A DNA stretch of 64,000 bases from Nostoc sp. FACHB-973 (GCF_014698115.1 NZ_JACJSJ010000010.1:62001-126000), one strand, 5' to 3'; positions 1 to 8,708 are shown, counted from the first letter of the stretch. The notes: generated by a model not told the origin, from the letters alone. Numbers and translations: made by a program.

Positions 1-2028
1 AATCTCCAGTAGTTGTTGGCGAATGCCAATACAAGCGTTTTGCAAAGAGATCCAGGGTTCCCGATAAGCTGTATTTTCTTCTGTCCAAGCAGCAGCAACT
101 TCCACAGCTTCAATAATATCGGGTGAAAGATTATCAAGATAAGGCTCCAAAAAGCGTCTTAATCTCCGAGCCTGTCGAGTGCCATCATCTTTAAAATTTT
201 CTTCTGCTGTACACTGCTGATTTAATCTGCGTTCTAGTTCCTCCCTATCTTCCGCATCTTCAATCACTGGCTTGGGCTGAGTCTGAACTGTGGGAACAGT
301 AGCCGCAAGACGGTCTAATTCGGCTATTCGCTGGGCCGATAAAAACTGTTCTGCCGCATTGCGAAAAGCTAAAATAATTTCACGAGTTCCTTCCCTTCCT
401 CCTGCTGAAGTGCGCCAATGGGAGAGGCTACCTTTGAGTTGGTCGATGAGGGTGCGAGTTGCTTTATGTTCGTTCTTTAAGTGCGATCGCACAACCTTAA
501 TAACTTGATCGCCCCACGCTTGAATTACCTCGGCTCCTCGATCTTCACCTTTTTTGCCTCCAAGCCGATCAACAGGAAGTCCTGAAAGACTCATGCCTGC
601 GATCGCATTATCCACTGCCTCATGCTGCAAACTCGTGACCAAAACTGTTTCTAACCCATCATTCGTATTACGCCCTTCATTAAGCATGGTCAGTAATGCC
701 TGAATCACCCTTGTCTTCCCTGTTCCTGGCGGCCCCTGAATGACAGCAATATCTGGTGTAGACAGTGCAATGCGTAACGCCTTTTCCTGATCTGGCGTTG
801 GCCCGGTTTCGCCAAACATCTTGCGTGCTGGTTTTGTAATTATCTTTTTTTGGCGAGGAATTGCCCTCTCAAAGGTTTTAGCCTCAAAAATCAAGCCTAA
901 ATAAGGCAAGCCAGCGCGTGCAGATTCCAAGGTCTTGAGCGCATTATCACGTTTTTTGAGTTTAGACTCATCCAAAGCCATAGAGGGAGAAATTATTCCA
1001 TTACTGGGTGGCTCGTTATCGCTTTCCCAAACAACTGTGAGGTGCTTATTTTTCTGGTCATAATCCACTGCTAATCCTTCTGGTTTACCTGCATCACTTT
1101 GTATTATTACTGGCAGTCCATCACCAGAAATATGCTCAACCCAAGGCTTAAGGTTGGCTGATGCTTCTAAGTTAAAAATTAGTAAAGTTTTACTACTATC
1201 ATCAGATTTTAGTTTTGGTCTCCCTTGATAGCGTAAAGGTGGCAAAGATCCAAAACGCTCTTCTAAAATTCTTCCTTCTTCTGAGTTGTAATGCTTCCAA
1301 CTGGCAATCCAACTATTATTTTCTCTAACAGCTTTGTCAAGAGCTGCAATTGCTGCCGAATATATAGTACTAGCGGCTGTTTTGTCGCAGAACTCTAAAG
1401 ATTGGCGCATTAAATATATAGGGCGGCGATCAAGATTTTGCCCACGATGCTTAACAATTCGTTTTGCTAGCAATTGTTGCTTATCATCAGTAAATGTCAA
1501 ATCAAGAGCGAGATCAGCCCCAACCACAGTAAATCCCCGTTGCAAATCTGGCTCATTAGCACCGGAAGTAACAAACCAATAGCCAAATTTATCAAGCAAA
1601 AACTCCCGCTCCAAACAGCGTTTCGCATCTTTAAACGTCTTTACTTTAGACCACTGGCGCATCACAACTGTCTCGATAAATTCGTCAGTCAGCGCCACTT
1701 GCAACTGTACGGGAATTTCAGCCTCTGGGAAAGTAAAAGCTTGTCCTTTAATTTCAACTTCCTGGGCTGCTGCTTTCATAATGCAACCAAGTATGCTGAC
1801 TTGCCCTGATTGCAATTCCCACATTAATACTTTGGCATTAGCAGAGTTTGGCTTAAGTTCGATTACCAAATCGGAATCATTACTGTTGGGAGCTTCAAAG
1901 CCAAGAATACCTTCATCAATTCCTTGTAATTCAACTATTTTATCTTCCCAATCTGACTGTGCCGCACCTCTTTGCAGCAAAAAACGTCCGCTTACCTCTT
2001 TGCCAAATTTCAAGTCAAATAATTTCAT
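1..2028 (-). CDS. UPF1-like superfamily 1 DNA/RNA helicase, C-terminal part outside window
   Basis: The open frame runs from an ATG at 2028 to the window edge, giving 676 residues without a stop. Residues 432-439 read GPPGTGKT, a Walker A motif, preceded by a Q-motif-like TPDQEKAL and followed by VTSLQHEAVDN, which matches motif Ia of AAA_11/UPF1-type SF1 helicases. The first 400 residues are not recognised. Helicase motifs II-VI must lie to the left of the window. The start is preceded by GGGAGG, and ATGA overlaps the stop of the kinase gene, so translation is probably coupled. With the kinase and the VWA protein it forms a three-gene unit like those described around TerY-type VWA/kinase pairs. 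A stress or phage-defence role is inference. Confidence 0.8.
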   Translation of the reverse strand, partial: MKLFDLKFGKEVSGRFLLQRGAAQSDWEDKIVELQGIDEGILGFEAPNSNDSDLVIELKPNSANAKVLMWELQSGQVSILGCIMKAAAQEVEIKGQAFTFPEAEIPVQLQVALTDEFIETVVMRQWSKVKTFKDAKRCLEREFLLDKFGYWFVTSGANEPDLQRGFTVVGADLALDLTFTDDKQQLLAKRIVKHRGQNLDRRPIYLMRQSLEFCDKTAASTIYSAAIAALDKAVRENNSWIASWKHYNSEEGRILEERFGSLPPLRYQGRPKLKSDDSSKTLLIFNLEASANLKPWVEHISGDGLPVIIQSDAGKPEGLAVDYDQKNKHLTVVWESDNEPPSNGIISPSMALDESKLKKRDNALKTLESARAGLPYLGLIFEAKTFERAIPRQKKIITKPARKMFGETGPTPDQEKALRIALSTPDIAVIQGPPGTGKTRVIQALLTMLNEGRNTNDGLETVLVTSLQHEAVDNAIAGMSLSGLPVDRLGGKKGEDRGAEVIQAWGDQVIKVVRSHLKNEHKATRTLIDQLKGSLSHWRTSAGGREGTREIILAFRNAAEQFLSAQRIAELDRLAATVPTVQTQPKPVIEDAEDREELERRLNQQCTAEENFKDDGTRQARRLRRFLEPYLDNLSPDIIEAVEVAAAWTEENTAYREPWISLQNACIGIRQQLLEI

Positions 2029-3431
2029 CCTTGACCTCCCATGTGTGGGTAAGGATTACGCACCTTTGCTCTAATACCAGATGGAAAGGTGATCAATGTT
2101 TTGTCATATAACCAGATTTTTTTACCAGGATCACAAGCTCCTTTATGTCCAGCAGCATCTTTTGTTTCCCAAGTATCTTGGCTTAAGTTTTTGAGACCGT
2201 AAACTTTATCGCCGTTACTATTAAGTTGGGAACCAAACAATGCGGCCCTACCAGTTGCCTCCGGATCTCCACTTACCAAGCGAGTAGGAACAATCCTCTG
2301 TTGTTCTTCATCTAAGACCAGTCTGTGAGGTTTTTTATGTCTGATCAATTCCTTGCGCTCGTCTTCGTCTAAGTTATCAATAGCTGGATCGACATCAAAG
2401 AAACCAAGTTCAATTGGGCGATCGCTTGTTTGTCCGCACCAGTCACAAACGAAGGGAGTACCTCGCATTTCTGGTAAATAGGTAGTAGTACCACATTTGG
2501 GGCAAAGTGCGGTTTGATCCGCAGCTTCCAACAAAGCAATTAGCCATTCTTCTGGTGATGGTCGCGCCCAAGGGTCTGCTACACCGTTTTCAAAAGCTCG
2601 TCGGCTTAAGTCTCTAAGTTTTCTAGTTAACACGCGCCCTAGTGGTAAACCCGCAGATGAGCGATTTTGGTTGTTGTCTCTGGAGTCTATAAAAGGCAGT
2701 TCCCCCCGGTAAGCCATTTCCTCTAGTTCCGGCTCACCTTCAAGAACTTCATCTCCAATAAAGGGATGATTTAGCACTAACAGATGAAAAATTGCTACTG
2801 CCAAAGACCAGCGATCGCACGCATGATCAGGGAAACGAGACTCTTTCAAAATTTCTGGGGCAATAAACCCAGGACTGCCCATAATTTCAGCAAACGATGT
2901 GCCCGGAACAATCAAGTTGTCCGCATCGATAAGTTTAATAAAAGTTTGCTTGGGGTCTGATGATACTAGGACGTTTTGCCAAGATAAATCCACGTAACAA
3001 AGGCCATTGCGATGGATTTGCTGTATGGTTCTGGCTAATTGAGCAGCAATCCTCAAGCGACGACGCAATCCTCCTGTAGCAACGTGCCAATTAGTAGTAA
3101 GTATTTTTGGGTACACTAATTCCGCCAATGGAATGCTGTCATTAACCCGATCCATCACATAGCCTAAGTAAGGCTCATCTAAAACAGCACGAGGCAACAC
3201 CAAGGCATCAATCTCTAAATTGCGGCGGATTAAAATACGCAGATGTTTATGAAAATCTGCTGAACTACAGTCAGGCGGTTTGCGGATTTTGACGAGGATA
3301 TTTTCATCTTCAGTAGTATATATTGCTCCTTGCATTCCTTGATTTAGTTGTGCAACCAGTTTATAACGTCGCCCTTCGATATCTCGAATCACTGCACCCA
3401 GTTTCGGATAAGAGAATTTAGCCACTTTCAT
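2025..3431 (-). CDS. Protein kinase-like protein with C-terminal zinc ribbon (TerY-P type)
   Basis: This 468-residue protein has a kinase fold. It shows a G-loop-like QGMQG (31-35), Lys48 in ILVKIRK, a catalytic loop YVDLSWQN with Asp148 and Asn153, DAD in place of DFG (Asp169), and APE at 191-193. The HRD histidine is replaced by Tyr, but the catalytic residues survive, so activity is plausible. After the kinase, CPKC (310-313) and CDWC (329-332) form a zinc ribbon. Such kinase-zinc-ribbon proteins are known next to TerY-like VWA proteins, usually together with a PP2C phosphatase, and none is visible here. The VWA gene lies 8 bp upstream and the helicase overlaps downstream. The last ~120 residues are unassigned. 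Confidence 0.8.
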   Translation of the reverse strand: MKVAKFSYPKLGAVIRDIEGRRYKLVAQLNQGMQGAIYTTEDENILVKIRKPPDCSSADFHKHLRILIRRNLEIDALVLPRAVLDEPYLGYVMDRVNDSIPLAELVYPKILTTNWHVATGGLRRRLRIAAQLARTIQQIHRNGLCYVDLSWQNVLVSSDPKQTFIKLIDADNLIVPGTSFAEIMGSPGFIAPEILKESRFPDHACDRWSLAVAIFHLLVLNHPFIGDEVLEGEPELEEMAYRGELPFIDSRDNNQNRSSAGLPLGRVLTRKLRDLSRRAFENGVADPWARPSPEEWLIALLEAADQTALCPKCGTTTYLPEMRGTPFVCDWCGQTSDRPIELGFFDVDPAIDNLDEDERKELIRHKKPHRLVLDEEQQRIVPTRLVSGDPEATGRAALFGSQLNSNGDKVYGLKNLSQDTWETKDAAGHKGACDPGKKIWLYDKTLITFPSGIRAKVRNPYPHMGGQG

Positions 3432-3439
3432 CCCTTCGG

Positions 3440-4102
3440 TTAAAATACTAAATCGTCATCATTTACCATATGGAATGGTAAGTCCTTGGTGGAGTTTGGG
3501 TTTTGAGCTACCGAACGTGCCATAACCGACATACTGACAACCCGGAAAAAGTCCATCAGCTTGCTAACTTCTGTTGCACGCACCACTGGAATTTCTGGAT
3601 GATTTACGAAACGCTTGAGGACACCAAAGTCACAATCATCACCAATCCCCACAGCTAAACGCACTGCACGTTTACCTCTATCGGAATCTAAAAGCTTTTG
3701 TAATGGCTCTTCCCAATCGTCATTTGGTTGACCATCGCTAACTAAAACAAGAGTAGGAAGATAAGAGCGTTTTGGCAATTGTTGCTCATCCTGCAAAAGT
3801 TGTAAAGCAACATTGAAAGCGGCTCCCATTGAAGTTGTGCCAGCAGCAGTCAAAGTAGGCATTTTAACGTTCTCTACAGAAGTTAAGCTGAGAATTTGTT
3901 GGGCATTGCTGGCGAATGTAATTATGGCAGTATGAATCTCAGAACGGGTATCATGCACAGTCTGGAACTTTTGGTGCATTTCTGCCAATGCAGCATTTAA
4001 AGTATTAATTTTTTCGCCTTCCATACTGGTACTGACATCAGCCAGCACAATTACTGGTAGCGGTCGCCTCTGTGGTAGAAAGTCACCAGGGTTGATCTGC
4101 AT
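3440..4102 (-). CDS. TerY-like von Willebrand factor A domain protein
   Basis: This is a single VWA domain of 220 residues. The metal-ion (MIDAS) motif is DVSTS at 22-26, with Thr90 in AAGTTSMG and Asp123 in LVSDGQPND, so metal binding should be intact. Length and architecture fit the TerY group, where a stand-alone VWA domain pairs with a kinase and is thought to organise a phosphorylation-controlled complex. It is the first gene of the minus-strand unit, 8 bp before the kinase. No strong Shine-Dalgarno sequence precedes the ATG. The 236 bp upstream (4103-4338) hold no gene; a TGTGACA/TGTCACA pair flanks the region around 4126-4162 and might be an operator, but the evidence is weak. Confidence 0.82.
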   Translation of the reverse strand: MQINPGDFLPQRRPLPVIVLADVSTSMEGEKINTLNAALAEMHQKFQTVHDTRSEIHTAIITFASNAQQILSLTSVENVKMPTLTAAGTTSMGAAFNVALQLLQDEQQLPKRSYLPTLVLVSDGQPNDDWEEPLQKLLDSDRGKRAVRLAVGIGDDCDFGVLKRFVNHPEIPVVRATEVSKLMDFFRVVSMSVMARSVAQNPNSTKDLPFHMVNDDDLVF

Positions 4103-4338
4103 GTTCTGCTAATGGAAATAAGAATCTGTGACACTTGGTTTTAGTATTCCCATGCCTTGTCACAAAATTACTATTATGTTAATTACGTATAAAAACCCGT
4201 AAAAAGTTTAATATAACTTCACTAATTGCTATTAGTAATAATACTAATGTCAAAGCAGAATAAATGTGATCCTTATTACCCAAAATTTTGTATTCCGAAA
4301 AATTCACCTGGTTGTAAGTAATCTAACACTCCATGAAC

Positions 4339-4757
4339 TCAGACTATCCGTAGGCTATTAGAAGCGTAAAGTTTTGCCAGTTCAAGTTCTGCTAAATTGC
4401 GATGTCTAGCGACAAGCCGCTTCGCATCTACGCAAAAATAATTTAACTGTAGATTTGGGTATTGGCCGCGTAATGCTAAAAATTTTTCTGGCGGCTGGCG
4501 GATTAGTAACAATGTGGTAACAGTCAATTGTCGGAAGTTGGTAGCGCGTCAATTCAACTCCGTCAAAACCAAAAAAACTTCACGTTCGGCAAAACCTGCA
4601 CCCAAGATAGCTGCACTGTCATCTTTACCTGAAACAATCCCTTCCCAGGTAAGGGGATAAACATTAGGAGTAAGTTCTAAAAGCCTAGCTCTACTAATCT
4701 TTAAAATATTGCCAGAACCCTTGCTTTTTAGGAATCTTACTGCTATACAACCTCGTT
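4339..4757 (-). pseudogene. Decayed minus-strand gene, two fragments in different frames
   Basis: Two adjacent open stretches on the minus strand have protein-like composition but no shared frame. The upstream piece (about 4757 to 4549) encodes roughly 65 residues, including RARLLELTPNVYPLTWEGI and ILGAGFAEREVFLVLTEL, and has no start codon. The downstream piece (4527-4339) reads RQPPEKFLALRGQYPNLQLN and onward to LRIV. Neither piece matches a family I know. The simplest reading is a frameshifted or partly deleted gene. The 62-residue piece could instead be a small real gene starting at 4527, but it has no clear ribosome binding site. Confidence 0.4.
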
Positions 4758-4983
4758 ATATTATGAAAAAATCTGAGGACGGCTGATTGGGGTGATATCT
4801 TTACATATCAATATATGTTTAGTTTTGTAAAAACAGTGAAATAACAGATTTGTAAGGTATGTAATGAAATGTAATTTCGGTACATACTTAGAAATTTTCT
4901 TGCCCACTTAATTACCACACGCTCATTTTTCGCTAGGAAACTGAGCTTTAAAATAACCCAACCCATACAGCCTGACGAATTAC

Positions 4984-5244
4984 CTAACTCTCAGAATCAA
5001 GGCTAGCTTCCAATTCTTCGATAGAAATATCTTTATATCGCGCATATTCTGCAAGTTGCTGATTAATAGTTTCAAAGTTTGCTTCTATCCTTGCAGCGAT
5101 GATTTGGGCAGCAAACGCAGCAGGGGAACGCCCCCGAAGCTTTGCCCAAAGCTTTAACTTCCGAAAGTCATAGGGGGATAGGGTAATTGAAAAACGAACG
5201 TTTTCCTCTGCCATGTCTAATACTTCTTCTAGCTGTGTCTTCAT
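4984..5244 (-). CDS. Small ribbon-helix-helix-like protein, probable autoregulator or antitoxin
   Basis: This 86-residue protein has an RHH-type core: a strand NVRFSITLSPYDFRKL (15-30), then two helices through AKLRGRSPAAFAAQIIAARIE. A charged C-terminal tail follows, with EELEAS near its end. The ATG at 5244 has AGAGGA nine bases upstream. No toxin-like partner lies directly downstream (the next minus-strand sequence is decayed), so a plasmid-type regulator is as likely as an antitoxin. Divergent from it, 95-120 bp away, sit two 8-bp palindromes spaced by exactly one helical turn (5339-5357), the kind of site RHH dimers bind. That link is inference. Confidence 0.6.
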   Translation of the reverse strand: MKTQLEEVLDMAEENVRFSITLSPYDFRKLKLWAKLRGRSPAAFAAQIIAARIEANFETINQQLAEYARYKDISIEELEASLDSES

Positions 5245-5328
5245 TAATGTACATCCTCTTTATTATCTCTGGCGATGGTCTAGTGATGCTTTAAAGAATC
5301 TATTTTGTTATTTTAGCGTTAAAGTTGC

Positions 5329-5358
5329 TTGACAGACTCTCTAGAGATTCTCTAGAGT
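5329..5358 (+). promoter_or_regulatory. Promoter with tandem palindromic operator
   Basis: TTGACA at 5329-5334 is a consensus -35 box. An 18-bp spacer leads to a weak -10 box, TAGAGT (5353-5358). Inside and across the spacer lie two copies of the palindrome CTCTAGAG (5339-5346 and 5350-5357), 11 bp apart, so a bound repressor would occlude the polymerase. The element points to the gene at 5485 and sits in the divergent gap behind the RHH gene at 4984-5244. Confidence 0.55.
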
Positions 5359-5484
5359 TATATTTATCTGAATAAAATTTACGTACAAACGAAAAGAAGC
5401 CTGAAAGACAAGGAAAAATCCAATTTCAGGTTTGAGCCAAAAAGTTAAATATCAAGAATCTTTGACCTATATGGAATCTCTGCC

Positions 5485-6072
5485 ATGAACCACTACAACA
5501 CCCTCAAAATCCTCCCAACTCAAGGTTTAGAACCTAGACAATTTCTACGCTACTGCTTCGGTATAGCCGAACTCAGCCCCCCAGAACTTCTCGAAGAAGA
5601 AACAGATTCGCAATACCGCAAAAAATGTATCACTGTACTATGTGCAGTCTTAGGTGTCCAAAGACCGACAGTCCGTAAGTGGGGAAGCGATCTCAACTTT
5701 GACGGAATACCCAACTACTGCAAAATTTCACTTGCTTACATTCACGCGGCCGAAATCATACCAAACCAGCTAAAAAGCATCTTGATAGGAGAATACAACG
5801 CACCGGAAGTAGATGCTCAAACCTTTCTTGAAAGAATACTCCTTGAAGGGTTAACTGAACAGCAAATACTGCAAACTGTTTCTCACGCCAATTTTCGCGC
5901 AACTTGTGTCAAAACCCTCACGCAAGTATTACATATTGGCACCAAGTCAGTCCAAGATTGGGGTCAAGATATGTTGTTTCACAAAATGCCCAAAATTCAC
6001 AAGCACACCTTGGGCTATGCCTTGGCTGCTATCTCCAAATCATCAAAAGCTTGGGACAAACAAGCAGCTTGA
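5485..6072 (+). CDS. Hypothetical protein with two tandem HTH-like repeats
   Basis: The 195 residues consist of two similar units of about 80 residues. The first contains VLGVQRPTVRKWG and ends near SLAYIHAA; the second contains VLHIGTKSVQDWG and ends near LGYALAA. Each unit also has a preceding Cys in equivalent position. The segment LGVQRPTVRKW resembles the turn and recognition helix of a helix-turn-helix, which suggests DNA binding, though I cannot assign a family. Proteins of this look are common on cyanobacterial plasmids. The gene lies behind the operator at 5329-5358 and is followed after 72 bp by another hypothetical gene. There is no strong ribosome binding site before ATG 5485. Confidence 0.6.
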   Translation: MNHYNTLKILPTQGLEPRQFLRYCFGIAELSPPELLEEETDSQYRKKCITVLCAVLGVQRPTVRKWGSDLNFDGIPNYCKISLAYIHAAEIIPNQLKSILIGEYNAPEVDAQTFLERILLEGLTEQQILQTVSHANFRATCVKTLTQVLHIGTKSVQDWGQDMLFHKMPKIHKHTLGYALAAISKSSKAWDKQAA

Positions 6073-6144
6073 ATTATTTGCAGTGAATTAAATAGGTAAG
6101 TGGTCTTTTAAGACCAACGAAATTAATGCAAAGTGAATCTTATC

Positions 6145-7254
6145 ATGCCAGCAACTATCACATCAATCTCTTATCTCCAAAAACATCAATTAGATCCAAA
6201 TCCAACCGCACATATCGAAACCAGCAGTCTGGAATATTTGCACGCCGCTTTCCTACTCTACGAATACAAAACCACCTACAGCAAGAAAGAATACCGAACC
6301 TTGCTCGATACATACGGTTGGGATAAAGGAAGCTCTGAGGAAAAACGAGCGCTCAAAATAGCAGAAAACTTCCAAGCATTTTTAACTTGTCCTCAACACC
6401 TAGCCGCAATTCCAGTAACAATACTTCTCAGATTGTGTTCTCTTCAATACAAGCCAATTATCAGTCAGCTACAGGATTATCCAATTGGGGGATTGACCTG
6501 CAAACTGGTACTGGAGTTAATCGAAGAGAGGAAAGCCCTCCTTAAAACCCAAAAGCAGGAACAACAAAAGCAGATATCAATCTGGCGCAGAACTCCAAAA
6601 GGCGATCGCTACTGTCAGTTCCCTCCTCAGTGGGAAGAAGACCACCAAACAGGGGTACTCACACAGGAATTAATTGACGGATATGGACTACTCCCCCAGC
6701 AAATTCTCCGCGAAGCGATCGCAGACTATCACGCCAAAATTAAATCCCAAGAAAAAGAGCAGTCCCAAGAAGAGACTGCTGAATCTAAAGTGGTTGAGTC
6801 GAGTATGCTTCCACAATTAGAAACATCCCCAACAGAGAGAGAAAAAGCTCTAGAAGTTAATCCCAGACTAAAACAAAACGAACAAACCAGCACCAGTAAC
6901 GCTACAGAACAGCAGCCAGTTGGGGAAGAAGTATTAATGCTGGCAGAAAAACTCAAATCAGCTACCAGTTATTATCAAATTAGAAGTGCTATCTACAGGC
7001 ATCTGGCTATTAAAGATGAAGCTTGGAAGCAGCTTTTCGCAGAAGAACAGTTAAGAATTAAAAGATTGTTCCCCCAGGAAGTATTAGCTCTACAAACAGC
7101 CAGAGAAATAGGTTTAATTATTGACTACTATGAGTTAGAAACAGGCTGGCTTCAAGTATTTATTGCAGGTGAAGATAAGCCTGTAAGCATTAGTAAATCA
7201 AATGTAATTAGTTGGGTACAAGAACAAGAAAGACTCAACTGCGTAACTACGTAA
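6145..7254 (+). CDS. Hypothetical protein, plasmid-type
   Basis: About 369 residues from ATG 6145; a GTG at 6133 in the same frame would add four residues. The N-terminal half is largely helical. The middle (roughly 195-265) is a low-complexity Glu/Gln/Ser-rich linker with many QE and SQEE runs. The last ~110 residues are ordered again and end in a beta-rich stretch around GWLQVFIAGEDKPVSI, which could be a small barrel. I do not recognise a family. The gene follows the double-HTH-like gene on the same strand and is probably co-transcribed with it. Its composition matches its neighbours. Confidence 0.6.
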   Translation: MPATITSISYLQKHQLDPNPTAHIETSSLEYLHAAFLLYEYKTTYSKKEYRTLLDTYGWDKGSSEEKRALKIAENFQAFLTCPQHLAAIPVTILLRLCSLQYKPIISQLQDYPIGGLTCKLVLELIEERKALLKTQKQEQQKQISIWRRTPKGDRYCQFPPQWEEDHQTGVLTQELIDGYGLLPQQILREAIADYHAKIKSQEKEQSQEETAESKVVESSMLPQLETSPTEREKALEVNPRLKQNEQTSTSNATEQQPVGEEVLMLAEKLKSATSYYQIRSAIYRHLAIKDEAWKQLFAEEQLRIKRLFPQEVLALQTAREIGLIIDYYELETGWLQVFIAGEDKPVSISKSNVISWVQEQERLNCVTT

Positions 7255-7309
7255 ACCACCACAATCAGCTAACGCTTCAGCTTTTAAAATAATCCTAAAA
7301 AAAGCATAA

Positions 7310-7642
7310 ATGGAATTGTCAGGAGAGATACCCTCAATTCCTTGCTGCTACATGATTGAGCTATCTCGTCCGCTTGGAAATGAGAAACATCAAGCTCGTT
7401 ACTACTTAGGTTCATGCGCGAACCTCAAGAAAAGATTTCAGCAGCATCTACAAGGATCTGGCGCAGCATTTACTCGTGCTGCGATAAAACGCGGCATCGA
7501 ATTCAAAATTGTCCATGTGTGGAAAACTTCAAGTAAGCAAGAAGCCCGTCAGCTTGAAATTCAACTTAAACGATATAAAAACCATGCACAACTATTAAGG
7601 AGAGTGCAAAATGTCAAAACGAATTCGACAAAAACTAGGTAG
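7310..7642 (+). CDS. GIY-YIG nuclease-like protein
   Basis: The 110 residues form one small GIY-YIG-like domain. CCYMIELS stands at the GIY position, YYLGSCANLKKRF at the YIG and catalytic-Arg position, and a Glu-containing helix, SSKQEARQLEIQLKR, follows. The YIG motif appears as YLG, which is common in the UvrC/SLX1-type superfamily. No DNA-binding domain is attached, so it is a minimal single-domain nuclease such as those on mobile DNA. Cleavage activity is inferred from the fold. Its 3' end overlaps the next small ORF, which has its own ribosome binding site. Confidence 0.72.
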   Translation: MELSGEIPSIPCCYMIELSRPLGNEKHQARYYLGSCANLKKRFQQHLQGSGAAFTRAAIKRGIEFKIVHVWKTSSKQEARQLEIQLKRYKNHAQLLRRVQNVKTNSTKTR

Positions 7643-7904
7643 ATACCATTTGAAACGTAAGTTACGTGGGAAAGTTTTGCTATCAAAGGTTACAAGCTTT
7701 AGTTGCTATCAACAAAACCATCAAGAAAAAACCTGTACAGCTGCAAGAAAATTCATTCGCAATAACAATATTCAACCACCATGCGTTATCTCGGTACTCA
7801 AGATATCGGGTAGCAAAGAGAAATTTTTCTTATCAAATAATGGATTGTTTAGTTATAAATATGCAATTGAAAATCACAAATTATTTTCACCAGAAATAGC
7901 GTAA
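7611..7904 (+). CDS. Small basic hypothetical ORF, possibly frameshifted
   Basis: A good Shine-Dalgarno sequence (AAGGAG) precedes ATG 7611, which starts MSKRIRQKLGRYHLKRK, and the frame stays open for 97 residues. A second open frame, 7666-7899, covers the same DNA and gives a more protein-like stretch (QRLQALVAINKTIKKK). A single frameshift near 7670 would join the well-started N-terminus to that second frame. Which frame is real, or whether the gene is broken, cannot be decided from this sequence alone. The start lies 32 bp inside the GIY-YIG gene, which suggests translational coupling. Confidence 0.35.
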   Translation: MSKRIRQKLGRYHLKRKLRGKVLLSKVTSFSCYQQNHQEKTCTAARKFIRNNNIQPPCVISVLKISGSKEKFFLSNNGLFSYKYAIENHKLFSPEIA

Positions 7905-7942
7905 ATTGCTAATTAAAATTGACTAGAATCTGAATCTATTAC

Positions 7943-7964
7943 AGCCTGTCAAATATGGCAGGCT
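7943..7964. terminator. Hairpin between convergent genes
   Basis: AGCCTGTCA, a four-base loop AATA, then TGGCAGGCT forms a nine-pair stem with one G-U pair. It sits in the gap between the plus-strand gene ending at 7904 and the minus-strand gene ending at 8092, where a shared terminator is expected. A clear U-tract is missing on both strands, so confidence is moderate. Confidence 0.4.
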
Positions 7965-8091
7965 AAAAATCAATAAGGCTTACTCGACCAAGTTCATAAA
8001 TATAGATGACAGTATTATTAATTTTTTATTTTATATAAAATTTTTAATTGATGATTACCAGGATTTTATTAATTTTTGCACTTAAGCTAAT

Positions 8092-8667
8092 TCAACTAGC
8101 TCTCCAACGAGAAGAAATTCGTTTTCTCGCTCCAGTAACATTAATACGCATATTGATCACTTCCTTGCTAGCACGGTAATATTCAATAGCTTCATCTATT
8201 GTCATTGCGGTTTTAACAATATGGAGGGCAGCTTCTTCTGAAATTAAAAGTGCTGGGCCTAACCAGTTTGCTTCATCTTCATATTCTTGGTTAAAATTCC
8301 GGCATCCGCATTCGTTGAAGACTTCATCTGGCTGGTGTTGAAGGATGCCATGACTTAACTCGTGAGAGACATTGGAAGCCTGACGTAGAAGGCTGTGAGC
8401 GTCATTGTGAACAATTATTCTTTGTGTGCCATAAAACACTGTTATCGCAGAAAAACTTTTTGTGTCTTTTTCTGTGAGATAGCGAACCTCGTCAGGAATT
8501 TTATTTTGAAATTCCGACAGAGGAACAATAGGAATTGCTAAATGTTCAGCAAGCTGCCAAGGGCATAAGGGATCATGTGGTTTTAGACCAAGCTCTGCCC
8601 GAAACTCCTTGGAATAAGCACTTGCCTCCTTCTTAAAGCCACGACGGAACTTCGTCTTAACTGGCAT
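8092..8667 (-). CDS. ImmA/IrrE-family metallopeptidase
   Basis: The zinc-peptidase motif HELSH (HExxH) lies in SNVSHELSHGIL, and the downstream segment EYEDEANWLGPALL supplies the third ligand Glu and the helix typical of ImmA/IrrE peptidases. The length of about 191 residues is normal. ATG 8667 is preferred because GGAGG lies nine bases before it; an ATG at 8673 is too close. In the family, the peptidase cleaves or displaces a partner XRE-type repressor in response to a signal. Here an XRE gene lies 36 bp upstream on the same strand, and both are divergent from the ubiquitin-like operon. That places the pair as its likely control module, which is inference. Confidence 0.85.
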   Translation of the reverse strand: MPVKTKFRRGFKKEASAYSKEFRAELGLKPHDPLCPWQLAEHLAIPIVPLSEFQNKIPDEVRYLTEKDTKSFSAITVFYGTQRIIVHNDAHSLLRQASNVSHELSHGILQHQPDEVFNECGCRNFNQEYEDEANWLGPALLISEEAALHIVKTAMTIDEAIEYYRASKEVINMRINVTGARKRISSRWRAS

Positions 8668-8708
8668 AAGCATTTACCTCCTTCCTAAAACCACAGCGTA
8701 ATGTCATC

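Noticed and set aside
290..2074. Plus-strand frames within 1-2074
   Set aside because: The minus strand encodes the helicase with a full Walker A and Ia motif through this region, so these are shadows.
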